A stretch of 64,000 nucleotides of DNA from Dyella_B humi. GTDB taxonomy: Bacteria > Pseudomonadota > Gammaproteobacteria > Xanthomonadales > Rhodanobacteraceae. The stretch covers positions 248,001-312,000 of the forward strand of contig NZ_JADIKI010000021.1 in NCBI RefSeq assembly GCF_044904605.1, in the 5' to 3' direction. The notes under the pieces are model-generated. The model was not told where the DNA came from. It searched no databases and saw only the letters and a list, made by a program, of their open reading frames with translations. Made by a program: the position numbers and the translations under genes. This document shows, in pieces, positions 8,214 to 18,266 of the stretch (position 1 is the first letter of the stretch; each line of letters begins with the position of its first letter).

Positions 8214-11200
8214 ATGTCGCTTGTCTGCGATGCGCTACAGAGAACCCCTATTTTGAAAAACACACATACTTTTTCATCCCGAAAGTTGGCCATTGCCGTG
8301 GCCGTAAGCTTGACGCTGGCCAGCACGCATGCCTTCGCGCAATCGACCACGGGCAGCATCTTCGGCCAGGTGCCCGCGACGGGCGGGGAAACCGTGCAGA
8401 TCAAAAGCACCACCGGCATCTCGCGCACAGTTCCAGTCGACAACCGCGGGCGCTATGTCGCGCCGGAGTTGCCACTGGGCGTCTATACGGTGTCCCTGTT
8501 GCGCAACGGCGCAGTGGTTGATTCGCGCGACAACGTAAACTTGCGTGTGGGCACCGGCACTGAGATTTCCTTCAGCGAAGCGGCGGCCAAGAATCTAGGA
8601 GCGGTCAAGGTAACGGCCAATGCCGTGCCACCCATCGACGTGACTAGTGTGGACTCGCGCACGGTGATTACGTCCAAGGAATTGGCGCAGCTACCGCTGC
8701 TGCGTTCGGCCGAGGCCATCGCGCAACTCGCACCGGGCGTGGTGAACAACAGCGGCGGCTACACCGGACCTACCGGTCAATCGCTGGTGAGTTTCGGCGG
8801 CTCGGCCGCCAGCGAGAACGCGTATTACATCAACGGCTTCAACGTCACCGAAACGCAGCGCGGGCTGGGCGGTCTTACCCTGCCCTACGGCGCTATCGAG
8901 CAGGAGGAAATCTATACCGGCGGTTACAGCGCGCAGTACGGGCGCTCGGATGGCGGCGTGATCAACATGGTGGGCAAGCGTGGTACCAACGAATGGCACT
9001 TCGGCGGCCAGGTGTTGTGGGAGCCGGATTTCGCGCGCGCTAACGGAACGAACACCTATTACACCAACGGCCTACCGACGTCGCCGGTGGCGGGCAATCT
9101 CTACGATCCCAAGAGCAAGAACCAGCAATGGACCCGGACCTACGATGCGTACATCGGCGGCCCACTGATCAAGGACAAGCTGTTCCTCTTCCTTGCCGCC
9201 GAGGCTTCCACGCAGAACGGCACCACGGTCAACGAGGTTTCCAACGCGCAGCCGTACGTGCGCTACCACTACACCTCGCCCAAGTGGTACGGCAAGCTGG
9301 ATTGGAACATCACCGACAGCAATATTCTTGAAATTACCGGCGCATCGAACCGCGAGAACACCCAAGGTTCGATCTACAGCTACGACTACACCACACTGCA
9401 GCGCGGCCAGTTCATCAACGACGCAGACAGTACCAAGACCGGTGGTGATCTCTACACCGCCAAGTTCACCAGCTACATTACCGACAGCCTCACCCTGACC
9501 GCCACCTACGGCAAGATGAAGCTGGACAACTACGATGTGCCCGGCAATTACAACAGCAGTCTGACCTATCTTGCCGATATCCAGAACCAGAACCCGGCCT
9601 TGAACGGCGGCTCGCCGATCGGCAACAGCCAGGTGACGCGCTCGCTTTACAGCCCGAATCGGCACAATGAAAGCGACAACCTGCGCATCGACCTCACCTA
9701 TCAGCTCGGTCAACACACGCTCTCGCTAGGCATCGACAATCAGAATGCACGCGCGATCGACCAGGGCAGCCAGACCTCCGGCCCGGGTTATTACTGGGAT
9801 TACGAATACACCACCACGCCGACCGTTGCGCTGATTCCCAACCTCGGTGTCGGTGCACCGGCGAACTATCCCAATGGTGCAGCGGGCTATTACGCCATCA
9901 AGTACATCAATAGCTCGATCGCCAGCGTGCGCTCCGCGCAGCGCGCGCAATACATCGAAGACAAGTGGCAGGTCAGCGATCGCTGGCTGCTGTCGCTGGG
10001 TCTACGCAACGACCAGTTCGTCGACTACAACGCCGATGCGCAACCTTACATCCGCCAGACCAAGCCGCAATGGGCACCGCGGCTCGGCTTCAGCTGGGAC
10101 GTGTTCGGCGATGCTAGCCTGAAGGTCTACGGTAACGTGGGGCGCTATTACCTCGGTATGCCGCTCAACCCGGCCTTGAACGCGGCCGGCGCCTATGTGT
10201 CCACCCAGCAGTATTACACCTATGGCGGCATCGCCGCGGACGGTACGCCGACCGGGCTGACCGCGTTCTCCAATGCGGTATCACCCAACAACACCTATGG
10301 CGTACTGCCGGATCCGAGAACGGTGACGGCGCAGAATCTGAAATCTGAATACCAGGACGAGTTCATTCTGGGCTTCACCAAAGCAATCGACAATCAATGG
10401 GTGTACGGCGCCAAGCTGACGCGGCGTATTTTGCGCAACGTGATTGACGACTACTGCGACGTGCAAGCGATCGAGAACAAGGCCGCGCAGCTTGGCTACA
10501 CCGTCAATGCGACCAACAGCTGCTATCTGATCAATCCGGGCCGCGAAAACATCTTCACGGTGATCGACGCCAGTGGCAATTACCGCAGCGTACCGCTGAC
10601 CAATGCAGAGATGAACTTTCCGCAGATGAAGCGCAAGTACTATGCGCTGGAAACCTTCCTGGAACATCCGTTCGACGGCAAGTGGTATGGCAAGGTCGAT
10701 TACGTGTTCTCACGCAGCTATGGCGATACGGAAGGACAGCTGCGCTCGGACATTCAGCAGACGGCTGCGTCGACCAGTATCGACTGGGATTTTCCGGAGC
10801 TGATGTCCAGTAGCAACGGCGCGCAAAGCAACGATCACACGCACCAGTTCAAGCTGTTCGGCTATTACCAGATCACGCCGCAGTGGCTGGTGTCGGGCAC
10901 GGTGCAACTGGTCTCCGGCAATCCGCGCAATTGCCTTGGCTACTACGGCCCGAATCAAACCGATCCGGACGGCTACGGCAGCTTCTACCACTGGTGCGGC
11001 GGCCAGCCCTCGCCACCCGGCACCTATCGGCTGCCCTGGCACAAGCAGGTGGACGTGGGCATCAGTTATCTGCCGCCGGTGTCAGCGGGCAAGCTCGCGT
11101 TATCGCTGAATGTGTTCAACCTGTTCAATTCGCAGACGATCTTGAATGCGTATCCGTACTTCCAGATCTCGCCCGGTACGCCTGATCCGCTGTATGGATC

Positions 11201-11258
11201 GGCGGTGGTGCGGCAGTTGCCGCGATATGTGCGGTTGACGGCGACGTACGATTACTAA
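8214..11258 (+). CDS. TonB-dependent receptor with N-terminal carboxypeptidase-regulatory-like domain (Oar type)
   Basis: The protein of about 1014 residues is an outer-membrane active transporter. A signal peptide ends near THAFAQ. It is followed by a beta-sandwich carboxypeptidase-regulatory-like domain (about 45-125), a plug containing NAYYINGFNVTETQRG (about 205), and a 22-strand barrel ending in an aromatic residue (TATYDY). The barrel is rich in Tyr/Asn, as in glycan or peptide receptors of the Oar class. The ATG at 8214 has AGGA too close to it, so a TTG at 8253, giving a more compact signal peptide, is an alternative. It is the only plus-strand gene in the glycan region, convergent with the GH20 gene. 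The substrate is unknown. Confidence 0.9.
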   Translation: MSLVCDALQRTPILKNTHTFSSRKLAIAVAVSLTLASTHAFAQSTTGSIFGQVPATGGETVQIKSTTGISRTVPVDNRGRYVAPELPLGVYTVSLLRNGAVVDSRDNVNLRVGTGTEISFSEAAAKNLGAVKVTANAVPPIDVTSVDSRTVITSKELAQLPLLRSAEAIAQLAPGVVNNSGGYTGPTGQSLVSFGGSAASENAYYINGFNVTETQRGLGGLTLPYGAIEQEEIYTGGYSAQYGRSDGGVINMVGKRGTNEWHFGGQVLWEPDFARANGTNTYYTNGLPTSPVAGNLYDPKSKNQQWTRTYDAYIGGPLIKDKLFLFLAAEASTQNGTTVNEVSNAQPYVRYHYTSPKWYGKLDWNITDSNILEITGASNRENTQGSIYSYDYTTLQRGQFINDADSTKTGGDLYTAKFTSYITDSLTLTATYGKMKLDNYDVPGNYNSSLTYLADIQNQNPALNGGSPIGNSQVTRSLYSPNRHNESDNLRIDLTYQLGQHTLSLGIDNQNARAIDQGSQTSGPGYYWDYEYTTTPTVALIPNLGVGAPANYPNGAAGYYAIKYINSSIASVRSAQRAQYIEDKWQVSDRWLLSLGLRNDQFVDYNADAQPYIRQTKPQWAPRLGFSWDVFGDASLKVYGNVGRYYLGMPLNPALNAAGAYVSTQQYYTYGGIAADGTPTGLTAFSNAVSPNNTYGVLPDPRTVTAQNLKSEYQDEFILGFTKAIDNQWVYGAKLTRRILRNVIDDYCDVQAIENKAAQLGYTVNATNSCYLINPGRENIFTVIDASGNYRSVPLTNAEMNFPQMKRKYYALETFLEHPFDGKWYGKVDYVFSRSYGDTEGQLRSDIQQTAASTSIDWDFPELMSSSNGAQSNDHTHQFKLFGYYQITPQWLVSGTVQLVSGNPRNCLGYYGPNQTDPDGYGSFYHWCGGQPSPPGTYRLPWHKQVDVGISYLPPVSAGKLALSLNVFNLFNSQTILNAYPYFQISPGTPDPLYGSAVVRQLPRYVRLTATYDY

Positions 11259-11276
11259 GACAGCTGGCTGCAGCGG

Positions 11277-11299
11277 CCCCTCTCCTTCCGGGAGAGGGG
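11277..11299. repeat. REP-like hairpin between convergent genes
   Basis: CCCCTCTCC at 11277-11285 and GGAGAGGGG at 11291-11299 form a perfect 9-bp stem, followed by the GTTGGGGCGAGGG flank typical of this repeat family. Lying between the receptor and the convergent GH20 gene, it may act as a bidirectional transcription stop, although it lacks a T tract. Confidence 0.7.
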
Positions 11300-11338
11300 T
11301 TGGGGCGAGGGCCCGATCATCGCGCGCACTCTCCGCAA

Positions 11339-13585
11339 CTACTGAACCAACACTTCATCGGCAAACAGCCAGATGTCCTTGGCACCGTCGGGAAAGCTCG
11401 CCGGCAAGCTCTTGCGCTGCGTCGCCTTGATACGGATATAGCGCGCGGTGACGGGTTGCTCTGAATGAAAGCGCAGGGATAGCTTTCGTGCAGGCGATGC
11501 CAGGTCGATATTCAAGGTATTGCTGTAGAGCGAGGTCCAATGCTGTCCATCGCTCGATGCTTCATACGTCACTTGCTCGGGAAGCAGAACGCGTGAATTC
11601 GGCTCGAACAGAAAACCCACGTCGATGGTGTGGAAGGCCACATCTTTCTGCAGGTCGATCGTCGCTTCCAGATCGGCGTCATGCCAGCCCACCCAGCGGC
11701 CGTCGTGAAAATCATTACCGCCTATCACGCCGTCGATCAACACGCCTCCAGGCGCATATTCCGGCGCCGCCGGCTGCGCGAATGTGATGGAACCGCCTGA
11801 TGCCAGATTGTCGACCAGCGTAAAGCTGGTGGCATTGTCGTAACGCAAGCCTTTGCGGAAAGGCGAGACCTTCACCGTGCCAGCATGTTGAATGCTGACG
11901 ACGTCATCGAACGATGGCGACTGCGCCGTGGGATCGCTGCCGTCAGTGGTGTAGTGGTTTTCAAGATCGTCAAAGCCGCGCTTGGCGTGCAACTGCCAGG
12001 CATCGTGCTGATCGTCGAACGTAACGGAATACCCCACCACTAGCTTGTCTTCCGGCCCATACGCCACTTTCTGCGCATCCAGCCAGCGATAATGTGCCTG
12101 CAGGCGTTGTTCGAAATCTGCATAGGCAGCATCGTCATGATTGTCGGTCCATAGATTTTCTGCGAACGCGATCAGGCGCGGATAGATTTTGGATTCGGCG
12201 TTATAGGGGTTTGCGCGTTCGCTCCACAGCGGCGCTTCGCCACCCAGGATCTGCGCGCGGTGCTCGGCAAAGATCGAGTCATCTCCTTGCGTGCTGGCCG
12301 ATGTACGGCCGGCGATGTTGGTGAGATAGATGCCCTTCACTGTCAGGACGTCCAGCGGTGCATCCAGATAGAACGGCCCGGCCACGATGATGCGGTTGCC
12401 GTTGACCAACGCCTTGCGCGCTTCGTCGTCGCCGCGCCAGATTTCGATGATGGCGTTCTTGTCCGCCCCACCCTCGAGTATTTCATCCCAACCGATCAAG
12501 GTTTTGTTTTTGCCGGCGAGGTAGCTCTGCATGTGCTTGATGAAGTAGCTCTGCAGACCTTCCTCGTCCTTCAGCCCCTGCTCGTGTATCAGCGCCTGGC
12601 AGGAATCGCAGGACTTCCAGCGATCTTTGGGGGTTTCGTCGCCACCGATGTGCACATATTGCGAGGGGAACAAGGTCATCACTTCGTCCAGCACGTGCTG
12701 AAGAAAGATGAAAGTGTTGGGATTACCCACGCAATCGATGTCCTTGAACACGCCCCAGGTGGTGGGCACGGTCAGCGGTTGCTGCGTGCAGGAATATTCC
12801 GGATACGAGGCCAGCGCCGCCACGCTATGACCAGGCATCTCGATCTCGGGTATGACCGTAATGTTGCGCGCCCGCGCGTAGTTCACAATCTCGCGGGCTT
12901 CGCGTTGCGTGTAGTAGCCACCGTAACGACTACCGTCCGCCTCGGTACGCCAGGCGCCGATTTCGGTGAGCTTGGGGTAGCGATTGATCTGGAGGCGCCA
13001 GCCCTGGTCTTCCGTCAGGTGCCAGTGAAAGGTATTGATCTTGTAATAACTCAGCAGATCGAGCTGCTTCTTGATGAAGGAGACGGGGTAGAAGTGCCGT
13101 CCCACATCGAGCATGAAACCACGGTAGGCGAAGGCCGGGGCATCCTTGATCTGCACCGCAGGAATGGCAGCCAACTCGCCGTGTTCAGGCGGCAGCAGCT
13201 GACGCAGGGTTTGCACACCCCAAAACAGACCCTTATCGGTCGACGCCTGGATGATGACACCCCGTGACGTGACAGAAAGCCGATACGCCTCATCACCTTT
13301 AACGGTGGGATCAATCGCCAACACGATGCCATGTGCATGCTTGCTTTCGGATAACCGGATGCCCGTCTGATCGCGAACCGCATCGCGCAAAAAGGAGACT
13401 ATTTCGCGCGCGCGTGCTTCGTCCGGAGCGTCGATACCGGTGTTGGCATCCAGTTGATAACTCCCCTGGCCAGCTTCTATATGTTGCGGTTCCGGGATGA
13501 TCGAGATCTCGGCGGACGCACAGACGCTCGTCATCAGGACCGAGGCACCAAGGCAGCTAGCAAGCAACGACTTCAACATCCTCAA
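11339..13585 (-). CDS. Beta-N-acetylhexosaminidase, GH20, with C-terminal discoidin-like domain
   Basis: The 748-residue exported enzyme removes terminal beta-GlcNAc or beta-GalNAc. A signal peptide (to about residue 25) is followed by a GH20b domain and the (beta/alpha)8 catalytic domain with HWHLTEDQGWR near 190. The catalytic Asp-Glu pair is in HIGGDETP near 315. After the barrel come a chitobiase C-terminal-like segment (DGSDPTAQSP) and an F5/8 type C (CBM32-like) domain to the C-terminus. The start MRMLKSL fits a signal peptide. It lies 75 bp after the end of a same-strand TonB-dependent receptor, separated by a terminator-like hairpin. It probably trims GlcNAc from host or plant glycans. 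Confidence 0.94.
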   Translation of the reverse strand: MRMLKSLLASCLGASVLMTSVCASAEISIIPEPQHIEAGQGSYQLDANTGIDAPDEARAREIVSFLRDAVRDQTGIRLSESKHAHGIVLAIDPTVKGDEAYRLSVTSRGVIIQASTDKGLFWGVQTLRQLLPPEHGELAAIPAVQIKDAPAFAYRGFMLDVGRHFYPVSFIKKQLDLLSYYKINTFHWHLTEDQGWRLQINRYPKLTEIGAWRTEADGSRYGGYYTQREAREIVNYARARNITVIPEIEMPGHSVAALASYPEYSCTQQPLTVPTTWGVFKDIDCVGNPNTFIFLQHVLDEVMTLFPSQYVHIGGDETPKDRWKSCDSCQALIHEQGLKDEEGLQSYFIKHMQSYLAGKNKTLIGWDEILEGGADKNAIIEIWRGDDEARKALVNGNRIIVAGPFYLDAPLDVLTVKGIYLTNIAGRTSASTQGDDSIFAEHRAQILGGEAPLWSERANPYNAESKIYPRLIAFAENLWTDNHDDAAYADFEQRLQAHYRWLDAQKVAYGPEDKLVVGYSVTFDDQHDAWQLHAKRGFDDLENHYTTDGSDPTAQSPSFDDVVSIQHAGTVKVSPFRKGLRYDNATSFTLVDNLASGGSITFAQPAAPEYAPGGVLIDGVIGGNDFHDGRWVGWHDADLEATIDLQKDVAFHTIDVGFLFEPNSRVLLPEQVTYEASSDGQHWTSLYSNTLNIDLASPARKLSLRFHSEQPVTARYIRIKATQRKSLPASFPDGAKDIWLFADEVLVQ

Positions 13586-13616
13586 GACTCCATCTATTCA
13601 AACATACCGCTCAAAG

Positions 13617-13652
13617 CAAACGAGCCCGGCTTTTGGCCGGGCTCGTTTGTTT
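13617..13652 (-). terminator. Strong hairpin after the second receptor gene
   Basis: A 10-bp GC-rich stem (CGAGCCCGGC at 13621-13630 with GCCGGGCTCG at 13636-13645) with a 5-base loop has TTTG(C/T)TTT tracts on both sides. It sits between the receptor stop (13661) and the GH20 start (13585). It probably reduces read-through rather than separating the genes completely. Confidence 0.75.
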
Positions 13653-13660
13653 TGCTTACG

Positions 13661-16600
13661 TCAATCGAGCTTGTAGTCAAACGTGAGGAATATCTCGCGA
13701 CCATTGTATTCACTACCGGTCTGCCCCGTGGTGACGAACTCGAAGCCACCAGCGTAGTACGGGATCGTAGAGACCCTGTCGAAGATATTGTTCACGGTGA
13801 GCTTCAGCTTGGTCATATGATTAATCTGCCAGCCGATCGACGTGTTCCAGGTAATCCACACCGGCGTATGGCCCGTGTACTCGGTGTCGGCAACGGTTAC
13901 AGCCTGGCCATTGACGTTCACTTGGCAAATACCGGTAGCCACCGACTCCGTGCCATTTTGCACGGTAATCATGCTCGGCTGGATGCCATTGGGCAGCGTA
14001 TTGCAACTACCGTAGTTCGGGGAACGCAAGCCGCCGTCGCGCACACCGGAAATCGACACGTCCCAGTCGCCCTTGTGCCAGTCGCCGATCCACGTGATCC
14101 TGCTCGCTACGTTGTTATAGCGGGTGTTTTGCAACTGGTCGGAAGCCAGCACGCGCTGCTTGTACTCGAGATTGTCGGTGTAGTTGATGCTGGCGCGGAA
14201 GTCACCGTAATCGTCGGTGTGCAGCTTGTAGTCCAGCGTGGAGTCGATACCGCTCACGTACAGCGACGCCTCGTTGATCGGGCCGGAGTTCTCCGTAACG
14301 ATCTGGCCAGCCGCATTGCGCGTAACCATCTGGGTCACCATCTTGCAATACGCCGAACCCGGCACGTGCGCCGTATACGGCGACAAAGCTGACGTGCCGT
14401 TTACCTGGTAGCCGGTAAGACAACCGGCCTCGTCGACCAGCACGGTGTCTGCGCCGAGGTACTCGATGGAGTTGTCCACGCCCAGATGCCAGTAGTCGGC
14501 AGAGAACGACAGGCCCTGCACGCCCGGAACCTGCCACACGAAACCATAGGTCCAGGAGTGGCCGGTCTGCGGCTGCAACAAGCGGCTGCCATTCGTGTTC
14601 AACGTGTAGTACTGCGAGACGGGACGCTGCGTCAGGTTGCACCATGTGCTGTTGGCCTGGCCACCCTTGATAGCGTTGATGCACTGCAAGGGATCGACGT
14701 AATCACCCACCGGCGAGGAGGAGCCGGTCAGGTAGATGGCCTGCATATCCGGCGCCTTGAAGTTGGTACCGTAGCTGCCGCGCAGCAGCAGACCGTCATA
14801 CGGACGGTATTCGAGGCCCGTGGCCCAGGTGCGGGCCACATCGGCGCGGCTGGCATCGTGGTACTTGTCCAGACGACCCGAGATGGTCCAGGTCACCTGA
14901 TCCAACAACGGCACACGGAACTCATCGCCAAACGAATAGCGCTGGCGGGTGCCGCCGCCGGTGAGATAGGCCCCGAATGGATTCTGGAAATTACCCGAGT
15001 TGGAAAAGGTAGAGCGCGGATCGGGCGAGAGCAGGAAGCCGTTGTGTGCGGCTTCTAGCACCGCCGCCCAACCCACGGAGTCGTTGCTCACCCACGGAAA
15101 CTTGAACAAATCGCCATTGACGCGGAACTGCACCTGGTCCAGCCACGACGACGAGGTGTTCGTGCCACTGACCGCGAACGTGCTGTATTGCTGCGGCGTG
15201 ATCGGGCTCCACCACTGCTGCCAGTTCATGCCGTAAATGGGCAAGCCGGCGGCGGTGGTACCCAACTGCTTGCCGAGGAAGAAGTTGTTCATCGCGTTGT
15301 TGTCGATGGCCGTGTAGTCCTCGCGCACGATGTACTTCTGACTATTGAGGTTCAAATCCCAGTTGAACATGCTGTCGAACATGGTGCCGCGCAGGCCGGC
15401 CTGCAGGTTCCAGTTCTGCTCGCGGTCATGGGTATTGGCAGCCGTGCCCATTTCCTGCGCGGTCAACTGACGGAGCGCCTGGTTGATGACCTGCCCCGTG
15501 CTCTGGTCGTAGAACTGGCCGGTGACAACAACCGGCAACTGGGTGTTGGAAATGCCCACCGTGTCATACAAAGCCGCCGAGCCGTAGAGCTGCAGGCCGT
15601 TCGAGAAGTCGTACTCGCCAGCCACGAAGGCGTTGTTGTTGCGGCTGCCGGGCGTCAGCACCCAGTTCTGGAACAGAGCGGGCTGCGAGCAGTAGTAACC
15701 ATTGTCGGTCACGCCCGCGATCTGGGTGCCGCTGGTGGTAACGCTGTAGGAGTGACTCAACTGCGAGTTCGTGAACTTCCCGCAGGCACCCGCCGGCGGC
15801 GTGATGTACTGGCCCGAACCGTTCTGCGCAGAGAGGGCAACAGCGCTGTTGGCGTCGTACTGGTAACCAAACATGCGAGAGGCCGGACTCCATGAGCCGT
15901 AGCCCGCATCGGCCACCGAGTCCTGATACGGACGATCCGAGCCCCACAACGCGGTGCGGTTGGACTTCTCCAAGTTATAGATGACGTGCCAGTTTTCGCC
16001 GGACTTGCCGCCGAAGAAGTTGATGTCGCCATAGGCGCGGCCGCCACGAGTGGCGCCGCCGCCCGTAACCTGCAGATCGTCACCCTGGTAGTTCTTCTTC
16101 AGGATCACGTTGATTACACCCGCCACCGCGTCCGAGCCATAGATCGACGAGGCGCCGGTCGCCAGCACTTCGATATGGTCGATCATGCCGGTGGGGATGT
16201 TGTTGTAGTTCTGGAAGTTGCTCTGCTTGCTCAACGGCTGCGGGTAATCCACGATGCGATGGCCGTCGATCATCAGCAGGCTGAAGCCAGGGCCGATGCC
16301 GCGCAGGTTGACCGAACGCGCATTGACCGAGCTGGAACCCCAAGAGGCCGGGTCCTGGCTCTGCTGACCCACCTGCGGCAGCGAATCGAGGTATTCCCAC
16401 AGCGTGGTGAAACCCTGGTCCTTGATCTGCTGGCCGGTGACGGAGAACACCGGAGCCGGCCCTTCGACCTCCACGCGCGGGATCATCGAGCCGGTAACGA
16501 TGACTGCTTTCAACTCTTTCGCATTCGGGCCGTTCTGCGGCTGATTGTTGGAAGACGTGCTCTGCTGCTGATCGCTACCCGACGTCGTCGACGTCTGCGC

Positions 16601-16675
16601 GACGGCATACGGCGCAAAAAGTGCCAATGCCAAAGAACTAGCCAGTACGCCGCGGCGTACGTGAATGGTGTTCAT
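13661..16675 (-). CDS. TonB-dependent receptor (glycan uptake)
   Basis: The 1004-residue outer-membrane receptor has a signal peptide ending near YAVAQ, a Gln/Ser/Asn-rich linker, and a TonB-box-like KAVIVTG near 57. The plug domain contains GFSLLMIDGHRIVDYPQ and SIYGSDAVAGVINVILKK, and the barrel ends FLTFDYKLD. The motif GSDAVAGVIN is a hallmark of the large receptor subfamily expanded in Xanthomonadales and sphingomonads. Its operon-like position between a glucokinase-family gene and GH20 suggests uptake of an amino-sugar-containing oligosaccharide. This substrate is inferred from neighbours only. A GGGAGGGG ribosome site precedes the ATG. Confidence 0.94.
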   Translation of the reverse strand: MNTIHVRRGVLASSLALALFAPYAVAQTSTTSGSDQQQSTSSNNQPQNGPNAKELKAVIVTGSMIPRVEVEGPAPVFSVTGQQIKDQGFTTLWEYLDSLPQVGQQSQDPASWGSSSVNARSVNLRGIGPGFSLLMIDGHRIVDYPQPLSKQSNFQNYNNIPTGMIDHIEVLATGASSIYGSDAVAGVINVILKKNYQGDDLQVTGGGATRGGRAYGDINFFGGKSGENWHVIYNLEKSNRTALWGSDRPYQDSVADAGYGSWSPASRMFGYQYDANSAVALSAQNGSGQYITPPAGACGKFTNSQLSHSYSVTTSGTQIAGVTDNGYYCSQPALFQNWVLTPGSRNNNAFVAGEYDFSNGLQLYGSAALYDTVGISNTQLPVVVTGQFYDQSTGQVINQALRQLTAQEMGTAANTHDREQNWNLQAGLRGTMFDSMFNWDLNLNSQKYIVREDYTAIDNNAMNNFFLGKQLGTTAAGLPIYGMNWQQWWSPITPQQYSTFAVSGTNTSSSWLDQVQFRVNGDLFKFPWVSNDSVGWAAVLEAAHNGFLLSPDPRSTFSNSGNFQNPFGAYLTGGGTRQRYSFGDEFRVPLLDQVTWTISGRLDKYHDASRADVARTWATGLEYRPYDGLLLRGSYGTNFKAPDMQAIYLTGSSSPVGDYVDPLQCINAIKGGQANSTWCNLTQRPVSQYYTLNTNGSRLLQPQTGHSWTYGFVWQVPGVQGLSFSADYWHLGVDNSIEYLGADTVLVDEAGCLTGYQVNGTSALSPYTAHVPGSAYCKMVTQMVTRNAAGQIVTENSGPINEASLYVSGIDSTLDYKLHTDDYGDFRASINYTDNLEYKQRVLASDQLQNTRYNNVASRITWIGDWHKGDWDVSISGVRDGGLRSPNYGSCNTLPNGIQPSMITVQNGTESVATGICQVNVNGQAVTVADTEYTGHTPVWITWNTSIGWQINHMTKLKLTVNNIFDRVSTIPYYAGGFEFVTTGQTGSEYNGREIFLTFDYKLD

Positions 16676-16912
16676 TTTGTCCCCTCCCGGTAAAAAATGA
16701 TGTTGCTTGCCGCCTCGACGCCCCTGATTTCAAAATCAAGTCGAAGCTGGCATGTGTGGGTTTGTTTATAAGTAAGCGCTCCGGTCGAGCCGAAGCTTCA
16801 TGGGTCAAACGGCATCGGTATGTGGAAGATCTGCACGTTCCTCCGGTTGAGTTTTCACAACATCGTCTTCCTGCCGATGCGCCAAGCGGGTGCCTGCAAG
16901 CAGGCGCTCCCG

Positions 16913-18037
16913 TCAATCCTGCAAAGTTTGCGGGGCGTGATTCATCAGCCAGCTCGCGGCACCGACCACGCCAAGCTGCGCGTGATCAACCACGTGCACG
17001 GGCACGGTCTGCTGAAACGGACGCATCACGCCCTTGTCCAGGAAACGGCTGACGAAGCTGCTCCTGGCCATGAAATCAGTCATACGCGACAGAAAGCCGC
17101 CGGCCACGTAGATGCCCCCTGTAGCACCGTAGAGCATGGCCAGATCGCCGGCGAAAGAGCCGAGCCATCCGCAGAACAGTTGCAAGGTTTCCACGGCCTG
17201 CGCATTCGTGTCTTCGCACGCCGCTGTGGTGATTGCTGCTGGCTCGTGCAGTTCAGCCGGCACGCCATCGAGATGGCAAACAGCCTGATACAGGCGCAGC
17301 AAGCCGGGGCCGGACAGCACCGAGTCGTAAGGAATATGCGTGTCCGGCGCAACCAACTCGCTGAGTACCGCCTGCTCGCGGCCGACGCGCGCCGCCAGTT
17401 GGATATGTCCCGCTTCGGTAGCTAGCACTTGCGGTGGCGTACCTGGCAGACGCACCGCTACACCTAATCCTGTGCCTGGGCCGACCACCACTACCGGACC
17501 TTCTTCGGCACTCTTGTTGCGGCGTGGATCATGCAGCGTGATGGCGCCGGCATGATCCAGATAGGCGGTGCCATAAGCCAACGCCTCAAAATCATTGAGT
17601 ACTTTCACTTCGCTCAACGCGAGCGTTTTTTCCAGCGCAGCCGGAATGATGGGCCAACGCAGATTATTGTTGATCACCTCGCCTTCGTGCAGGAAACCCG
17701 CGCAAGCCAGCGCAAGACGCTGAGGCTTGACCGAGAACTCCTCACAGAACGCATGTACGATGGCGTCGAAGCTGGCGAAATCCGCGCATTTGTAAACGCG
17801 ATAAGCTAGCGTGGTCGGAACGCCGCGCGAGGGCTGGAATGCAATGAGGCCGATACGTGCATGCGTACCGCCGACATCTGCTGCCAGGAAAACGTCTTGC
17901 GTGCTGGGAAAAGGCGTCACGGATGTTGTCGTGTCGTTGCGCGCAACGTCGCCAGGAAATGCGTCCGACGTGGATGCATTACGCGGGTTGCCGTAGCGCT
18001 GATAGCCAACATCGTCACGCACGTTGGAACCCCGCAC
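16913..18037 (-). CDS. Glucokinase-family sugar kinase, copy 1
   Basis: The 374-residue protein belongs to the Glk (not ROK) family of ATP-dependent hexokinases. The phosphate-binding loop is DVGGTHARIG near 53, the catalytic base lies in VLNDFEALAYG, GPGTGLGVA binds ATP, and EAGHIQLA supplies two sugar ligands. By alignment from memory with E. coli Glk, a third sugar ligand (Glu before VLSGPGL) is Asp here. The N-terminal 45 residues look disordered and the true start could be further in. It precedes a TonB-dependent receptor gene on the same strand. It probably phosphorylates glucose or a related sugar released by the cluster's hydrolases. Confidence 0.88.
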   Translation of the reverse strand: MRGSNVRDDVGYQRYGNPRNASTSDAFPGDVARNDTTTSVTPFPSTQDVFLAADVGGTHARIGLIAFQPSRGVPTTLAYRVYKCADFASFDAIVHAFCEEFSVKPQRLALACAGFLHEGEVINNNLRWPIIPAALEKTLALSEVKVLNDFEALAYGTAYLDHAGAITLHDPRRNKSAEEGPVVVVGPGTGLGVAVRLPGTPPQVLATEAGHIQLAARVGREQAVLSELVAPDTHIPYDSVLSGPGLLRLYQAVCHLDGVPAELHEPAAITTAACEDTNAQAVETLQLFCGWLGSFAGDLAMLYGATGGIYVAGGFLSRMTDFMARSSFVSRFLDKGVMRPFQQTVPVHVVDHAQLGVVGAASWLMNHAPQTLQD

Positions 18038-18266
18038 GGAAAACCGGTCGAGTCATGGCCATCCTAGTACGCAAATGGATCGAACCCCTCATAACCCCTC
18101 CGGCACGGCAGCGTGCTGATTTCTGCCCCATTCATATACGAATATCCATTTCATCTGTACTTTTGTAAAGAGCTTATATGGTGGGTTTAGATCGTGGCAA
18201 GTCGCGACGCAACAGTATGTGTCCCTCTACAACATATTTATGTCGTTGGAGGGAATGGATCTGTCT

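Noticed and set aside
7841..8521. Open frames running through the heptamer element and into the receptor gene
   Set aside because: They exist only because a 7-bp repeat (not a multiple of three) happens to lack stops; translation is repeat-derived and then out of frame with the receptor.
12260..13267. Open frame of 335 codons antisense to the GH20 gene
   Set aside because: Opposite-strand shadow of a gene with an intact catalytic Asp-Glu pair.
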